Source: Enoplolaimus lenunculus (lineage: Eukaryota; Nematoda; Enoplea; Enoplida; Thoracostomopsidae). From it: DNA of 64,000 bases. The stretch lies in assembly GCA_030248215.1 (NCBI GenBank), contig JASANG010001546.1, forward strand, positions 248,001 through 312,000, written 5' to 3'. Below are positions 1-10,402 of this stretch, piece by piece (positions within the stretch are counted from its first letter, which is position 1; each line of letters begins with the position of its first letter). The notes below the pieces were generated by a model. That model worked only from the letters and a program-made list of their open reading frames with translations, did no database searches and was not told where the DNA came from. Position numbers and translations under genes: made by a program.

Positions 1-39
1 TCGATCGATATTCAGTGGATGAAAAAGGTTTATTTATAA

Positions 40-90
40 TAATAATAATAATAATAATAATTATAATAATAATAATAATAATAATAATAA
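40..90. repeat. (TAA)n microsatellite
   Basis: About 17 nearly perfect AAT/TAA triplets with one interruption. Confidence 0.95.
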
Positions 91-149
91 CTAGTTAACC
101 TGGTTCTACTCGCTATATTTAGGTTCGCGTCGCAACTTGAAACCCATTG

Positions 150-275
150 AAACAATATGCATACATATTAACAAAACAAACGCCATACAAGTAATTTGGA
201 TACATATATAAAATTCGGTTGCAACGTTGCTCAAAATACGTATGTGGGACGTTCCAGCTTTAATAATATGGATTG
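150..275 (+). repeat. Family N copy (partial)
   Basis: Shares ACGTATGTGG and TTCCAGCTTTAAT with copies at 22878, 23558 and 49846. No clear terminal inverted repeats, so possibly SINE-like. Confidence 0.5.
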
Positions 276-424
276 GCAGAGGCGTAGGCAGGTTTTTATT
301 TCACGAGAGTATAATTTCACAAAAGATACTTTTATTGACGTCTTGGATGTAGAAAGTTAAGTTCCTGTTAACAATGCTGATTTCGTGTTCCTGCAAATTT
401 CGGGACAGAATACAGCGCTTCTAT

Positions 425-612
425 CTATTGTTTATTCTAAGCCTGAGCCTGAGCCTAACCCTAAGGCCGCGTAGAAAAGTGAACAGGAGCCAATAATGGT
501 TAGAGTTCATGTCAATTTTAAGGGCTTACCAACATAGCTGAAACCTAAGCTTAAGCCAAAGTCATTGCCGAAACCTGTGTCTAATCCTAAGTCTAAACCC
601 AAAGCTAAGCCT
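425..612. repeat. Degraded CCTAAG-rich fragments of family A
   Basis: Two clusters of CCTAAG/CCTGAG hexamers (425-475 and 540-612) without recognisable ends. Confidence 0.45.
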
Positions 613-671
613 TCCAGTCTCTTAGTTCACCAGTCATCCAATGCGCAGCAGCCAACAATTAGCATGAACCA

Positions 672-812
672 CGTACTTAAGTTAAGTAAATACTTAAGCT
701 GCTGACTAAATTTGATATACTACATGTAATGACAAAAAATATAAGTATTTACTAAGTCGGCGACTTAAGTAATTACTTAAGTATAACATAAGTAAATGCG
801 TAAGTAAGATTT
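672..812. mobile_element. Inverted repeat of TTAAGTAAATACTTAAG type
   Basis: Both ends are built from AAGTAAATACTTAAG-like palindromes around a short AT-rich centre. It looks like a small MITE just upstream of gene 1 exon a. Confidence 0.5.
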
Positions 813-926
813 CAGAAACCCAGCCATTGAAATGTGTCAGTTGTTGATTGGATAAAAATTTAGACAATTTTGATTGGTCACACAATGGATTCTTAAAATT
901 TTTTCATTAATTTTCAATTTTGCCAG

Positions 927-1198
927 ATATCACCGTAGCCAATTTGACATCGTACCCTCGTTGGAACTGCGTCACCCATAACGACAGCCCTCCATCAATT
1001 GGTGTGCTTTCTACTCACAGCGCGATCGCAAATGGATTCCCCGCATCTGACAGGGTTGTAAACCCGCCACCTATTCGAAATTTCACCCTCGCAGAACATC
1101 CGGGTCGACCCTTGTCTGTAACAACGTTTGCTCAACCTACTCCATCTCTGCCGCTGAAGGAACCAAGCACCCGTTGTGGTCAACAACAAGATTCAACG
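927..1198 (+). CDS. Gene 1 exon a (internal, 272 nt)
   Basis: The acceptor is a T-rich tract ending TTTTGCCAG and the donor is ACG|GTGAGT. It enters in phase 1 (two bases complete a split codon) and leaves in phase 0. It encodes about 90 Pro/Ser/Thr-rich residues, including NPPPIRNFTL, with no recognisable domain. It is clearly more GC-rich than its flanks, which supports coding. The next upstream exon lies outside the window. No other exon was found between here and 3894, but a short one cannot be excluded. Confidence 0.7.
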
Positions 1199-4100
1199 GT
1201 GAGTTGAACTAGGCCTGTATAAGATGTCGTGGGGATATTGGAAATGTTCCAATTTCGAAATTTATGTTCAAGATCAATATTGTCAAATGTGTATAGCATC
1301 TATAACCAGTTAGCGATAGGTTTTCAAACTGACAAACTTCTGCAGTTGCGAAATTGAAAACTCTCACTGAAATACGGCAAAAATCAACTGAAGTACGAGA
1401 AAAAGGCTGAATATTAACGAACCTCACCAAATGATACGGGCGTAAACAAGAGAGGATATAGAGAGATATATCAACTCTAGAAATTTTGTGGCGAGACTAA
1501 AAATAACTCACTAAAGCGGGTTAGAATTCATAAACCCTAGTGGTCTAATGATCTTAGCTCCCGTTCAGATTTCTCTATACTAAGAATTTCCTTGAGGGTA
1601 CACACAGGGATCAACCGGATATTAATTTTACCATGTCAGTGTCCACTCTTGACTTGGTTGAAATTGCAGTCGCTACAAAATATCTAGTGTTTCGACATGT
1701 AAAAAGCAATTTTATAATATTTGGAACTACAACCGTAAATATTCGGTATCTGGTAGGTTTATACCGGATGCCGCAACCGGATACGGTTGTCGCTTTTGCC
1801 GATTATTAAACCGGAGCAGGATATCCGGTCGATCCGTGGTTCTTTACTCCCGCAGAAAAATTGCTGACTCCGCTCGTACATCGTGCAGTAGTCGAAATGG
1901 TTTTTGCGTCTGGGCAAAATGTTTCTGCATTTTTAAGCAAAAATATTTCTTAATTACACCGTTCAAACTCACTGCTGTCTATTTAACTTGATTCCGCTAT
2001 CAAAAAGCTGTTTGTTTTCAATTATATTGCATAATTTCGAGAAGTTTTAAGCGCATTTTATATATTTCCTTATTTTCAAAATCAGTTTAGTGGTTTGCTT
2101 TAGAACATTTTGCGCATCTAAAACATTACAACGTTTCTAAATACTGTACGCTAGCGCACGAAATATATTGCACTCTAGAAACAGTAGCAGATCCAGGATA
2201 TTGAGTTAAGAAAGTCTAGATAAATATATACAGACAAGTGCAAAGTTTTTAAACTTTTCTCATATGAATATTTTCAATTTCATTTCAGATCTTGAGCCGT
2301 ATATTCTCAAATGTGTGTTGCACCTATAAATGTTAGCGGTAGGTTTTGTAACTTTTGAACCAGTGCATGATGAAGCTCAAAATTCAGCACATTTTTCGCA
2401 TATGATTTGCGTTACTCCTGTACCTATTTTGAGTTAAAAACCTGCAATTAGTGAGATTGAAAACCTGTTACTAACTGATGATAGTTGCTATACGCATTTT
2501 GAAAATATTGGCCGTACATTCGTGAAATTCAGCATTGTCTGAAAATAAAATGTTACCGAAATCGGAACATTAATCGGAATTCTACAGGTATATACTCAAT
2601 ATTAAAATTTTTAGATTTTATTCCATTTTTCCGGAAAAAAAATGAAAAAATTCATTTTTTCGGTCGTAATTTTTCCGGAAAAAACAACCCTGATAGTAAA
2701 CATGGTTTTCTGAAAGCAATTCTAAAAATATCGTTTTTCATTTCTTTGAACCGGATCTTTCTACTCATGGAATGCACACGAAAAACCGGGCGTCCGGGGT
2801 GTCATCCGACACCCCGAAGACATTAACCGGATGGTGCTGTATACTCTTAAAAATGTACCAAAACTAAAGTTTCGTATTGGAATTTAAAACATTTAATGCA
2901 AAAATGCACTGGATTGTCGCTCGCGATAATTTTTAAGCAACTTTGTAAGACTTGTGACTCTTGTTTGCGGCTTTCAGTGATTGTATTTTTTGCCAGATTT
3001 CACTTGGATATTTAAACGTTTCAGTATACGAATATTTTCCCATTATTTTAACTGCAATGAATATTTGTTTGCAGTCACTTTTATTGCGAGTTACGCGGAA
3101 TCAAGCAGATAATCAGGAACAGCAATCTTTGCACCATCCTTATGGATGTCGATTTTGCTGTGTAAGAATTAATATACATATATATATATATATATATCAG
3201 GGTGCAACCGGAATTACAATTTACCGGAACCGGAACCGGAATTTGAAAATTTTACCGGAACCGGAACCGGAACCGGAAAGTGAAAAACGCATTTCACGAA
3301 AAATTTCATTTTAATCTTATTTTTTGCTCTATTATTTGTGAAATAACCTTAGTCGAACATAGATATTTATTTTATTTGTTGTATTTTAGATTTTCGTCGT
3401 CGACTGAAGTGAAATCCACCATCAATGGCTTATATTCGGAATACAAGTGGCTTTCTAAAGAGATTCTTAAAGATTAGCAAAGTTAAAAAAACGGCCAAAT
3501 TATAACACCGGAATTTTTAAATCCGGTAAAAATTTACCGGAATCGGAACCGGAAGGTGAAAAAATGCCGGAACCGGAACTGGAATTCCGGTTGCACCCTA
3601 TATATATAATATCGCTAACTGTTGATAGGTGAATGATCATAGGAGAACAAATAAAAGTTTCAAGCTTGTCTAAAATTAACATTCATGTTTTTCTGATCTT
3701 TTCTCCTTTTGGGTTCGAACGAACCATTATGACCCTAAAAGTAATTTATTTGAAAAGTTTCATTTGAGCATCAAAAACATGAGAGAGATGGTGAAAAGCT
3801 CAAATGTGCAAAAATTTTCAAAATCCGACCATTTTTTATGCAACGCCAGTCTGGTGGTTGCATCAACAGGAATTACACTATTTTTTGTTTCAGAAATCTA
3901 CTTTGAGCAGCATTCCATACAATCCACCGACATCAAAGCCACCGCCTCCACCGAAGCTTCTAGATAACAACGAAGGATCGACTAAAGCTGATGTTAACAA
4001 GGACTGTTTGTTCGAATCGAGCAAAACCAACTTACATGAACATCCACACCGTCAGGATACAGATCTGATCCAAAAACAACCTTCCCCTGCTGAATCTGTA

Positions 4101-7100
4101 AGTTTTCTCTAAATTTTAGGCATGTTTATTAAGCCTAAACCTAACCCCGCGTGTGATGGAGTCTACGAGAGCCAGTTCAAATTTTGAATATTGAATTCGA
4201 ATTAATAACTACTGAACGGAGCAACGGTTCAAAAAATAAAGAGTCAAGGGCACACAACACCAAATCCGCTTGAGCCCGTATTCTCAAATGTGTGTAGAAC
4301 CTATTACCTGTTGGTGATAGGTGCTGTAATTTTGAAACCAGAACATGATGAGGTTCAAAAATTTAGACCATTGTTCGCGTTTGATTTGAGCTACTTTTGT
4401 ACCAATTTTGAGATCTGAAATTGCAGATGTTCGTCAGTTTGAAAACCTATCGCCAACTGATGATAAGTGCTATACACATTTGAGAATATGCGCCTTGATT
4501 TGTATTAAACTGTCGTTTTTCAAATAGGTCAGCAAATTTAACCGGAACCTCGAAGAGTGCGCAATACAGGGTCATAGAACACCAGAGGGTCGTCCCTCAG
4601 AGCGACACCCTTTATTCATTCTCGATCCCTGATGGATTTTCACTGAACGCTATAGGATTTTCTTATTTTAAACGCGAATTTTCAGGATTTGCTCAAATGC
4701 CAAGAACAATTATTGATTGCACGCGATGAGCTTGTTCTTGTATCTTCAAAACAATCCCACAACAATTTAGATCCAGCGATCCCTCGGTTCGAGCCAGTCT
4801 CTATCACCCAAGAGACGCCACCTAAACCAAATTTTGAAGTTGGCAAGCTATTATCATTGCCAAAACCTTCTACGTTCTGCTCTCACAGTCGTAATTGTAA
4901 TACTGACACAGATTCACAGGAACACGCCTGCGGTGACAGTGATAGGAAAACTCCCCAAGACATCAATTTGCCTAATAACGATTGCTCGTTTAACCTGACC
5001 GACAATGAATTTACCCCCGATATTCAAAATTCAAGTTCAGTTGAATCGAATAATTTCCATTCACTTCAACGGCTGATTCTACACGAACCTCAAAATAAAT
5101 CATTTGAAACGACAGGTCAAATCGTTGTCAACCCATTGGTTTGTGATTCGGAACGTGAAGTTGAATGCATCGAACCAATCACATTTCATTATGACCCTGC
5201 TACGCCTTACGTTCAAGCTTCGTTATTGGCTGGTCCAATTACACATGATTATAGGCAAAATGTCGCGCGACAGGGTAACAATCATTCGATATTGTACCAA
5301 GATAGTGTATCTAGAATTAGCGAAACGTTGCCAGAACTAGAAAATCGATTAAAACCTAAGCATGGACACGTTTGTGATCTGAGTAGCTCATTGAGTTCAG
5401 AACTCAATGACTCGAGCAGCGAGCTTGCGAGCTCAGATAATGAAGACGAGCAGGTTGTAAGCGAAAGAAAATATTCAACTCAAAGTTCAATTGAAAATTG
5501 TGTTGAACGTCGCTGCTCTCTTATAAATCACCAAATTCATGTCGAAGGCACTGTGGTAGTAATTGCAGATGAAATCAACGAGAAAGTTGTTGCCACATTT
5601 CTAGCGCCATCGCGAAAAAATCGAACCAAAAAGCATAAAAATCCACTGAAAATTTCGCTCTGCTCACCAGAAGTTCGACTGGATAGCGCTAATTTGGTTG
5701 AATTTGCGGCTGAGTCCAATAGAAACAATGATCATCTTCAACCAACGGGCGATGAGCACGTAGAATTGCACCAGATGGTCCAATCAGAAGTGATCGGCAA
5801 TGACCAATCACTATCGAGAACAGATGACTGTGAAGTGATCAACCAGTCACAGTCGAGAAGAGACATCGAACAAACCAAACAATCTGAAACTGAAAACTTC
5901 AGTCGGACTGAAGTCGACATCAACCAAACACAATCAAGGACGCATGATGTTGAATTAATCAACCAATCAGATGTGACTAAATGCAATCAAAGTCTGCTTG
6001 ATATCAACGAATCAGAATCGGCAGCGGCGAATAAATTTGACAGAGCCCCAGTACAAAAGCATTTGATAACGTACAACCGAAACGAAACAGCATATTTACC
6101 TTGCAAGCGCTCACCTAATCACAAATCTTCGTTTCACCGTCGAAATTCGCGAAGTAAAAGTCCATCAGCACAGCCTGAAACTCATTGGCTATTGCAGCAA
6201 GCCCAAAATCAACCAGCCAATGATATCGAAGTATATCCCAATTCAGTTGATGGCAGTCAAGAGGTCGAGGGTTTAAATGACAGCGACGAAAATGAATATA
6301 TTATCGAAAACAATCATAGAAAACCATCATTTCCACACGATGTGAACAACAACCGAATAGGCGACCATAAACCGCAGGAATCCCAAGATATATCCGGTGC
6401 TAATAATTGTCCCGGATCAAGAATTTCAAATCAGGATATCAAATCCAAAAATTCCTCGTGTAAAAGCCATTCAAAACAAAATCCCGTTGAAAATTGTAAT
6501 TTTAGTAATCGCCATCGAAACCCGGAAACGAACCATTTAGAACACTGTCGATTTGTCGCGTGCCGTCGAAATATGCCTCACCGAAAATACTCGCCGCTGA
6601 TTGGTGCAAGCTATTGCATCGAAGGACTAGATTTAAATCATCAACCAATCGCTGCGGTCGAATCCGGTATCATTGTTCAAGATCATTCGGTGTTCGTCCA
6701 ATCAAAAGCGCCGCCGCCTCCGCACGCAAAACGAGGCCGATACGGAAAACGTGCACCTCGGCCGTACAGCTACCACGACTATGTTGACCGTCAACGAGAT
6801 GACTTGAATTCTTCGTATCCTCCAGATTTCAATTACGGAAACTTGCGGCCGTGGGAAAATTTGACTGATCACCCGTGGGAAAATTCGTCCGATCGACCGT
6901 GGGAAAATTCGTCTGATCAACCGTGGCAAAACTCAACTGACCGACCGTGCGAGAACTCAATGGGTGATCCCTGGGGACAATCAAACCGACACGGAATCAT
7001 ATGGACTGATGATTCGCCTCAACGACAGAAAGCGTACAACGAAATGGCAGCTTCGAAAAAACCATTTCATGACATCAAATCAAACGACGGGAGAGAAAAA

Positions 7101-8051
7101 AGTAGAACAACAGAAGAACAACATCAAACAAAGCCAAATAAACGCAAAGAATCAAAAGCAAAAAGGAACAAACAACATCAACTGCCGTTGACAAATGAGA
7201 CTCACAACAACTCAGACGAATTGCCGCCCGAGCAAGTGAGCAGAAAACAACTCTGTTCTCATTGCCGTAAAGAACTCGGTGAGTTATTCCATTTCGCGGG
7301 ATAATAATGTAGAAGAAAGATGTTAGGTTCGACTAACATTGGTTGGATTAAAATCAATTACAGTCCGTAGCCGAATAACAAGGGTACCAGCTGAAGATCG
7401 CTCCTTCCTTTTATTCGGGTGACTACAGTTAAGAATCAGGTGCGTACCCAAGTAGGCGTAAGCTTTGGCATAAGGCTTATCCTAAGTCTTAGCCTAAGCC
7501 TATTTTCAGTGTCTATGTCCTCCGAAAAAAATGTTTCAAAAAATTACACAAATTATTTTAAAAAATATATTTATTTTATTTTTAATCCCTTCTCTCATTG
7601 AGTTGCCTATAGGCAACCCAGCGCAGTGAATATACGTTAACTAATATATATCGCACCGTGTTTAACAGTTGCAACACGTATACATAGTACTAAATCACCA
7701 CAAGACGTGAGAGCCCCCTCGGGCTCTAGCGTCAAGCTCGTATAGCTGAGTGGTGATGGTATACACGTCCCACTCCAGTCACTGGAGTTCGAATCCTAGC
7801 ATAAAAGTAGGTCTCAGGGGAAATAGAAAATATTCATGTGAGAAAGGGTTAATATTTTAATTTTAGGTGGAGGTTCAGCAATGATCATCGAATCGCTTTC
7901 GCTGTACTATCATTTATCGTGTTTTTGTTGTTTTGTTTGTGGCGCAAGTTTAGGCAGCGGAGATCATGGTACAGACGTGCGTGTACGAAGCGGTCGATTA
8001 CACTGTCAGCTATGTTACAGCAATGAAGAAAGTAAGTTTTACGTTTATTAA
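927..8051 (+). CDS. LMO7/LIMCH1-type LIM domain protein, 3' part (spliced)
   Basis: Spliced model: 927-1198, 3894-4097, 4686-7278, 7867-8051. Phases agree at each junction (1-0, 0-0, 0-1, 1-stop) and 1083 residues are visible. The C-terminus is a single LIM zinc finger with ligands C-x2-C-x19-H-x2-C-x2-C-x2-C-x21-C-x2-C. It holds the string AMIIESLSLYYH followed by a DVRVR stretch, the signature of the C-terminal LIM of vertebrate LMO7 and LIMCH1. Family members are actin- or junction-associated scaffolds, usually with an N-terminal calponin-homology domain; that part would lie upstream of base 1. The long middle is Ser/Asn/Gln/Asp-rich and probably disordered. The family call rests on the LIM domain alone; a cytoskeletal role is inferred from the family. 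Confidence 0.82.
1260..1400 (+). mobile_element. Family B MITE, degraded copy
   Basis: Carries TCAAATGTGTATAGCATCTA and the adjoining GATAGGTTTTCAAACTGAC of family B; the right end has decayed. Confidence 0.55.
1401..2294. other. Gene 1 intron DNA, no gene or known repeat seen
   Basis: AT-rich with stops in all frames. It contains short CCGGAT-rich bits near 1750-1840 that recall family C but have no ends. Confidence 0.6.
2295..2513 (+). mobile_element. Family B MITE
   Basis: The left end is TATTCTCAAATGTGTGTTG and the right end is its diverged inverse, TACGCATTTTGAAAATATTGG. About 220 bp, the usual family length, in intron 1 of gene 1. Confidence 0.72.
2618..2690. repeat. Self-complementary TTTTTCCGGAAAAA repeat
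   Basis: TTTTTCCGG blocks flank an A-rich/T-rich centre (GAAAAAATTCATTTTTTC). A related hairpin is at 46955-47045. Confidence 0.6.
3198..3599 (+). mobile_element. Family C hAT-like MITE, CCGGAA-rich subtype
   Basis: Ends CAGGGTGCAACCGGAATT and its inverse AATTCCGGTTGCACCCT, with tandem CCGGAA hexamers just inside each end. It sits in a TA dinucleotide run. The CAGGG start is typical of hAT transposons. No transposase is encoded. Confidence 0.85.
3790..3860 (+). repeat. Family O repeat
   Basis: Shares AAATTTTTCAAAATCCGACC and following bases with copies at 47335 and 60800 (CAAAATCYRACCANTTTTGG). No inverted ends seen. Confidence 0.5.
3894..4097 (+). CDS. Gene 1 exon b (internal, 204 nt)
   Basis: The acceptor TTTTTTGTTTCAG and donor TCT|GTAAGT are strong, and both ends are phase 0. 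It encodes 68 residues beginning KSTLSSIPYN, then a proline run (KPPPPPKLL) that could bind SH3, WW or EVH1 domains, and ending QPSPAES. A family O repeat sits about 35 bp upstream of the acceptor. Confidence 0.78.
4272..4494 (+). mobile_element. Family B MITE, well preserved
   Basis: Inverted ends TATTCTCAAATGTGTGTAG / CTATACACATTTGAGAATA, 223 bp, filling much of gene 1 intron 2. Internal halves GTGATAGGT and ACCTATCGCC extend the inverted repeat. Confidence 0.85.
4686..7278 (+). CDS. Gene 1 exon c, very large (2593 nt), low complexity plus first half of the LIM
   Basis: The acceptor ends GAATTTTCAG and the exon starts GAT TTG CTC (DLLKCQEQ), phase 0 as exon b requires. The donor is CTCG|GTGAGT, phase 1. 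The 864 codons have no stop. Most of the product is Ser/Asn/Gln/Asp/Glu-rich. It includes an acidic stretch (SSDNEDEQVVSE), imperfect INQSQSR-type repeats around 5820-6000, an Arg-rich patch (HAKRGRYGKRAPRPYSYHDY) and five PWENS octapeptides. The last residues, CSHCRKELG, give the first two zinc ligands of the LIM. A TTG at 4689 is not a start: the frame is open through it and exon b supplies the upstream codons. Confidence 0.88.
6849..6968 (+). repeat. In-frame PWENS octapeptide repeat, five units
   Basis: Five 24-bp units encode P-(W/C)-(E/Q)-N-(L/S)-(T/S/M)-(D/G)-x in tandem, followed by a partial PWG. DNA and protein repeats coincide, so this is a coding minisatellite inside exon c and could vary in copy number. 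The motif has no function I recognise. Confidence 0.9.
7361..7430 (+). mobile_element. Family I MITE, right-end fragment
   Basis: Carries CAGTCCGTAGCCGAATAAC and ends TTATTCGGGTGACTACAG, matching the family I terminus. Confidence 0.65.
7440..7505. repeat. Family A core fragment
   Basis: CCTAAG/TTAGGC-type hexamers without ends, between the family I and F insertions in the last intron of gene 1. Confidence 0.45.
7582..7852 (+). mobile_element. Family F: TTAA-flanked MITE carrying a tRNA-like module
   Basis: Ends in TTAA on both sides with inverted CCCTTTCTCACATG-type termini. TTAA plus CCC is the piggyBac-type target and end. Inside, 7735-7801 has a Pol III A box (TAGCTGAGTGG) and B box (GAGTTCGAATCC) at tRNA-like spacing. 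A second internal palindrome is GTTGCCTATAGGCAAC. It ends 14 bp before the acceptor of the LIM exon, so the polypyrimidine tract and branch site must overlap or abut the element. Confidence 0.85.
7867..8051 (+). CDS. Gene 1 terminal exon, second half of LIM domain
   Basis: The acceptor is ATTTTAATTTTAG, phase 1. The exon reads GGSAMIIESLSLYYHLSC and carries the remaining six zinc ligands. It ends CYSNEESKFYVY before TAA at 8049-8051. The short tail after the LIM matches the usual LMO7/LIMCH1 ending, and two overlapping AATAAA follow at 8208. A perfect donor, AAA|GTAAGT, sits at 8032 just after the LIM, so a spliced alternative 3' end is possible. The acceptor is only 14 bp from the end of a family F transposon. 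Confidence 0.78.
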
Positions 8052-8207
8052 AAATGTCTTAAATGTTGAAACTTTAATTTTTAAATATTTACAAAAATTT
8101 GGATTTAAAATCAAAGGAATTTAACTGTGACAAATGATAAAAAATAACGTAATTTTAAAAATAAGAAATTTCCTAATTTAAAAAATAATGAACATTTAAA
8201 TTTGGGC

Positions 8208-8217
8208 AATAAATAAA
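8208..8217 (+). promoter_or_regulatory. Polyadenylation signals for gene 1
   Basis: Two overlapping AATAAA hexamers (8208-8213, 8212-8217) lie about 155 bp after the proposed stop at 8051. A T/G-rich stretch follows. The position fits a short 3' UTR. Confidence 0.5.
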
Positions 8218-8396
8218 CTTTGTTTTGAAGCGTTTTTCGCCTTTTATTGCTTGTCTTAGACTTTTAAAAGTTTAATATTTACAATTAATGAACTTTTTAT
8301 TTAAAAAACATGAATTTATACTACAACGCCGGCAGATGCGTTCAAAAGTGTACAATTTCACATCACTGTGTAGTCGGAATAATTTGCTTAAATTGG

Positions 8397-8668
8397 AGCC
8401 CTATTCACACGTACAAGTTTTTGCTGCGAGAACTTACAGCTGCAAATTGCACAAAGAATTTGCATTTTTTTCATCTGCCAATGAGTAAGCGGCTGCAATT
8501 TATCCAGAGAACTTGCATGCACACTCGTGAACAAAATTTCCAGCTATAAATTTTAATGAATTATTTGTAGCTGCAAGTTTTTCGAACGGGATTTTGGAAA
8601 AAAAACTTGCAAATGAAAGTTGCAGCTGCAAGTTCTCTCAGCAAAAACATGCACGTGTGAATAGAGCT
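8397..8668 (+). mobile_element. Family H MITE, first of a tandem pair
   Basis: Ends CTATTCACACGTACAAG and its inverse CATGCACGTGTGAATAG. The interior is a string of GCAGCTGCAAGTT-type palindromes (PvuII core CAGCTG). Confidence 0.78.
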
Positions 8669-8801
8669 TGTTGCGTCGGTATATTGAGTAAAAAGGTTGT
8701 TAAATTAAAAATATCCTTTGAAAATAGAAATTTCCGCTACAGAAACTTATCCAAAATTACTAACTTTCAAATGCCTCACATAACTCTGACGTAATGGTAA
8801 A

Positions 8802-9070
8802 GCCATATCCACTCGTGCAAGTTTTGCTACGAGAACTTGCAGCGGCAAATTGCAGTTGTAAGTTTTGTCCGACATCCCGTTCAAAAAACATGAGCTGCAA
8901 TATTTATTAAAAATCATAGCTTTGTAATTTAGTGAACATGTGTGAACAACCATGCAAGGTCACTGAATTTATTGCATCCGATTTCTCATTGCCTGATGAA
9001 AAAATGCAAGCTCTGTGTGCAATTTGCAGCTGCAAGTTCTCGCAGCAAAAACTTGCACGTGTGAATAGTG
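8802..9070 (+). mobile_element. Family H MITE, second of a tandem pair
   Basis: Same ends and interior as the copy 134 bp upstream; the right end, CTTGCACGTGTGAATAGTG, is well kept. Downstream of the gene 1 polyA region. Confidence 0.78.
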
Positions 9071-9261
9071 TATAAAAGTAACTTTTTAAACAATATTTTA
9101 ATATGTGTCACTTCAAAATTTAAAGATATTCAGTTGAATTTTTTATATTTCAGCTGGAGTTCAACTCAGCGAAGTTTGAATTAGAATAAATTGCAAGCAT
9201 TAATATTGAATTTAATTAGGTTGAACTACGCTTGTATGCCAATGACGTTGCTATGTGTGAA

Positions 9262-9426
9262 GGCCAATGTAAAGAACAGGGCCGTAACAGCAGTACTAGC
9301 ATATTCCTAAGCCTCAGCCGGATCGTAAGAATGAGGTTATACCTAAAAACCTAAGCAAAGAATGGTACAGCTTAAACTATTGCAGTCCAAGAGAAAAACG
9401 TTCAGCCACTGATATTTACATGGGCC
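9262..9426 (-). mobile_element. Family A1 TTAGGC-core MITE
   Basis: The left end is GGCCAATGTAAAGAACAGG and the right end TTTACATGGGCC. The core hexamers (CCTAAG) are partly eroded. Confidence 0.72.
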
Positions 9427-9591
9427 GGAGCGAAACACAGGGTAGCAATTGCTCATCCAAGCTGGAAGCATTGGACGCCGCTAAGATTTTGGTTTTGGTT
9501 GTAGAAGCTTCTATTTTAGAACAAAATGTGTCGTAAGATAACAGTGATACTATCAGCTATTATGCTTTACAATTATCTAGAAAACTTAGGG

Positions 9592-9842
9592 CACCGTGAA
9601 TTCCAATGAGTGGATTAATCAATTCAGCTAGCGAGCTGGTTATTTCTGAATTAATATCAGTAAACATTAACTCACTTTAAGTTGAGTCGATTCTCATTCC
9701 GAGTTAAGTTGACGCTGGGTGAGTTTGCTAATTAACACAAAATCAATTGAATCAACTCAAAATTCTGAGTTGTGATAGTCCTAGCTCACACTGAGTGACT
9801 CAACTCATTATGAGTTAAAATCAGCTCACTGAAATTTACACT
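9592..9842 (+). mobile_element. Family D MITE
   Basis: Inverted ends CACCGTGAATTCCAATGAG / CTCACTGAAATTTACACTTG. The interior is built of repeated GAGTTGA / TCAACTC blocks on both strands. Confidence 0.72.
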
Positions 9843-10402
9843 TGGGGTGCATCAACCGCTTTTTTACTCAGCAACTGACCTTCACAGGTGAAATATATCT
9901 CGGCAACATTATGGTCAGTGCCTTTCCAATCCTCCTGGAGTAATTACTTATACCGTTGATGGGGGCTTAATTAAACCAAGAGCCTAATTTTATATGCGTA
10001 AAAATGATACTAAACCTATTCAGCGAATTTCAACTTTTGTGATGTTTTCGCCTCAAAGTTCACTGTTCGGCAATGATAATAAATAAAATACTGAAGAATT
10101 ATTCTTTTTATGATTGTTTATCGTTTAAATACAAAAATAAATCATATAATTTGGCCAAAATGTTCCGTATGAGAATACCAGCAGGCGAAGATTTACAAAT
10201 TGCAGGGTGCAACCAGATATACGTTTGCGTTATAGAAATACAGGAAATTCCGGTATTTTTCTATTTATAGTTTGAGTTGTAAATTGATTAAAAATCATGT
10301 TTTTCGAGCAAATATGTTAAATTTGATTCATTTGAAATAAAAATAACAAAATTTGTTAAATTTAATTTAGGAAGTTGAATATTTGCATATAAATTTCACA
10401 TA
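9843..10402. other. Intergenic, nothing recognised
   Basis: AT-rich, with no long frame, no inverted ends and no match to the families above. Confidence 0.55.

Noticed and set aside
3764-3893. Start codons upstream of gene 1 exon b
   Set aside because: They lie in intron DNA and a family O repeat; the strong acceptor at 3893 and matching phase with exon a make this an internal exon.
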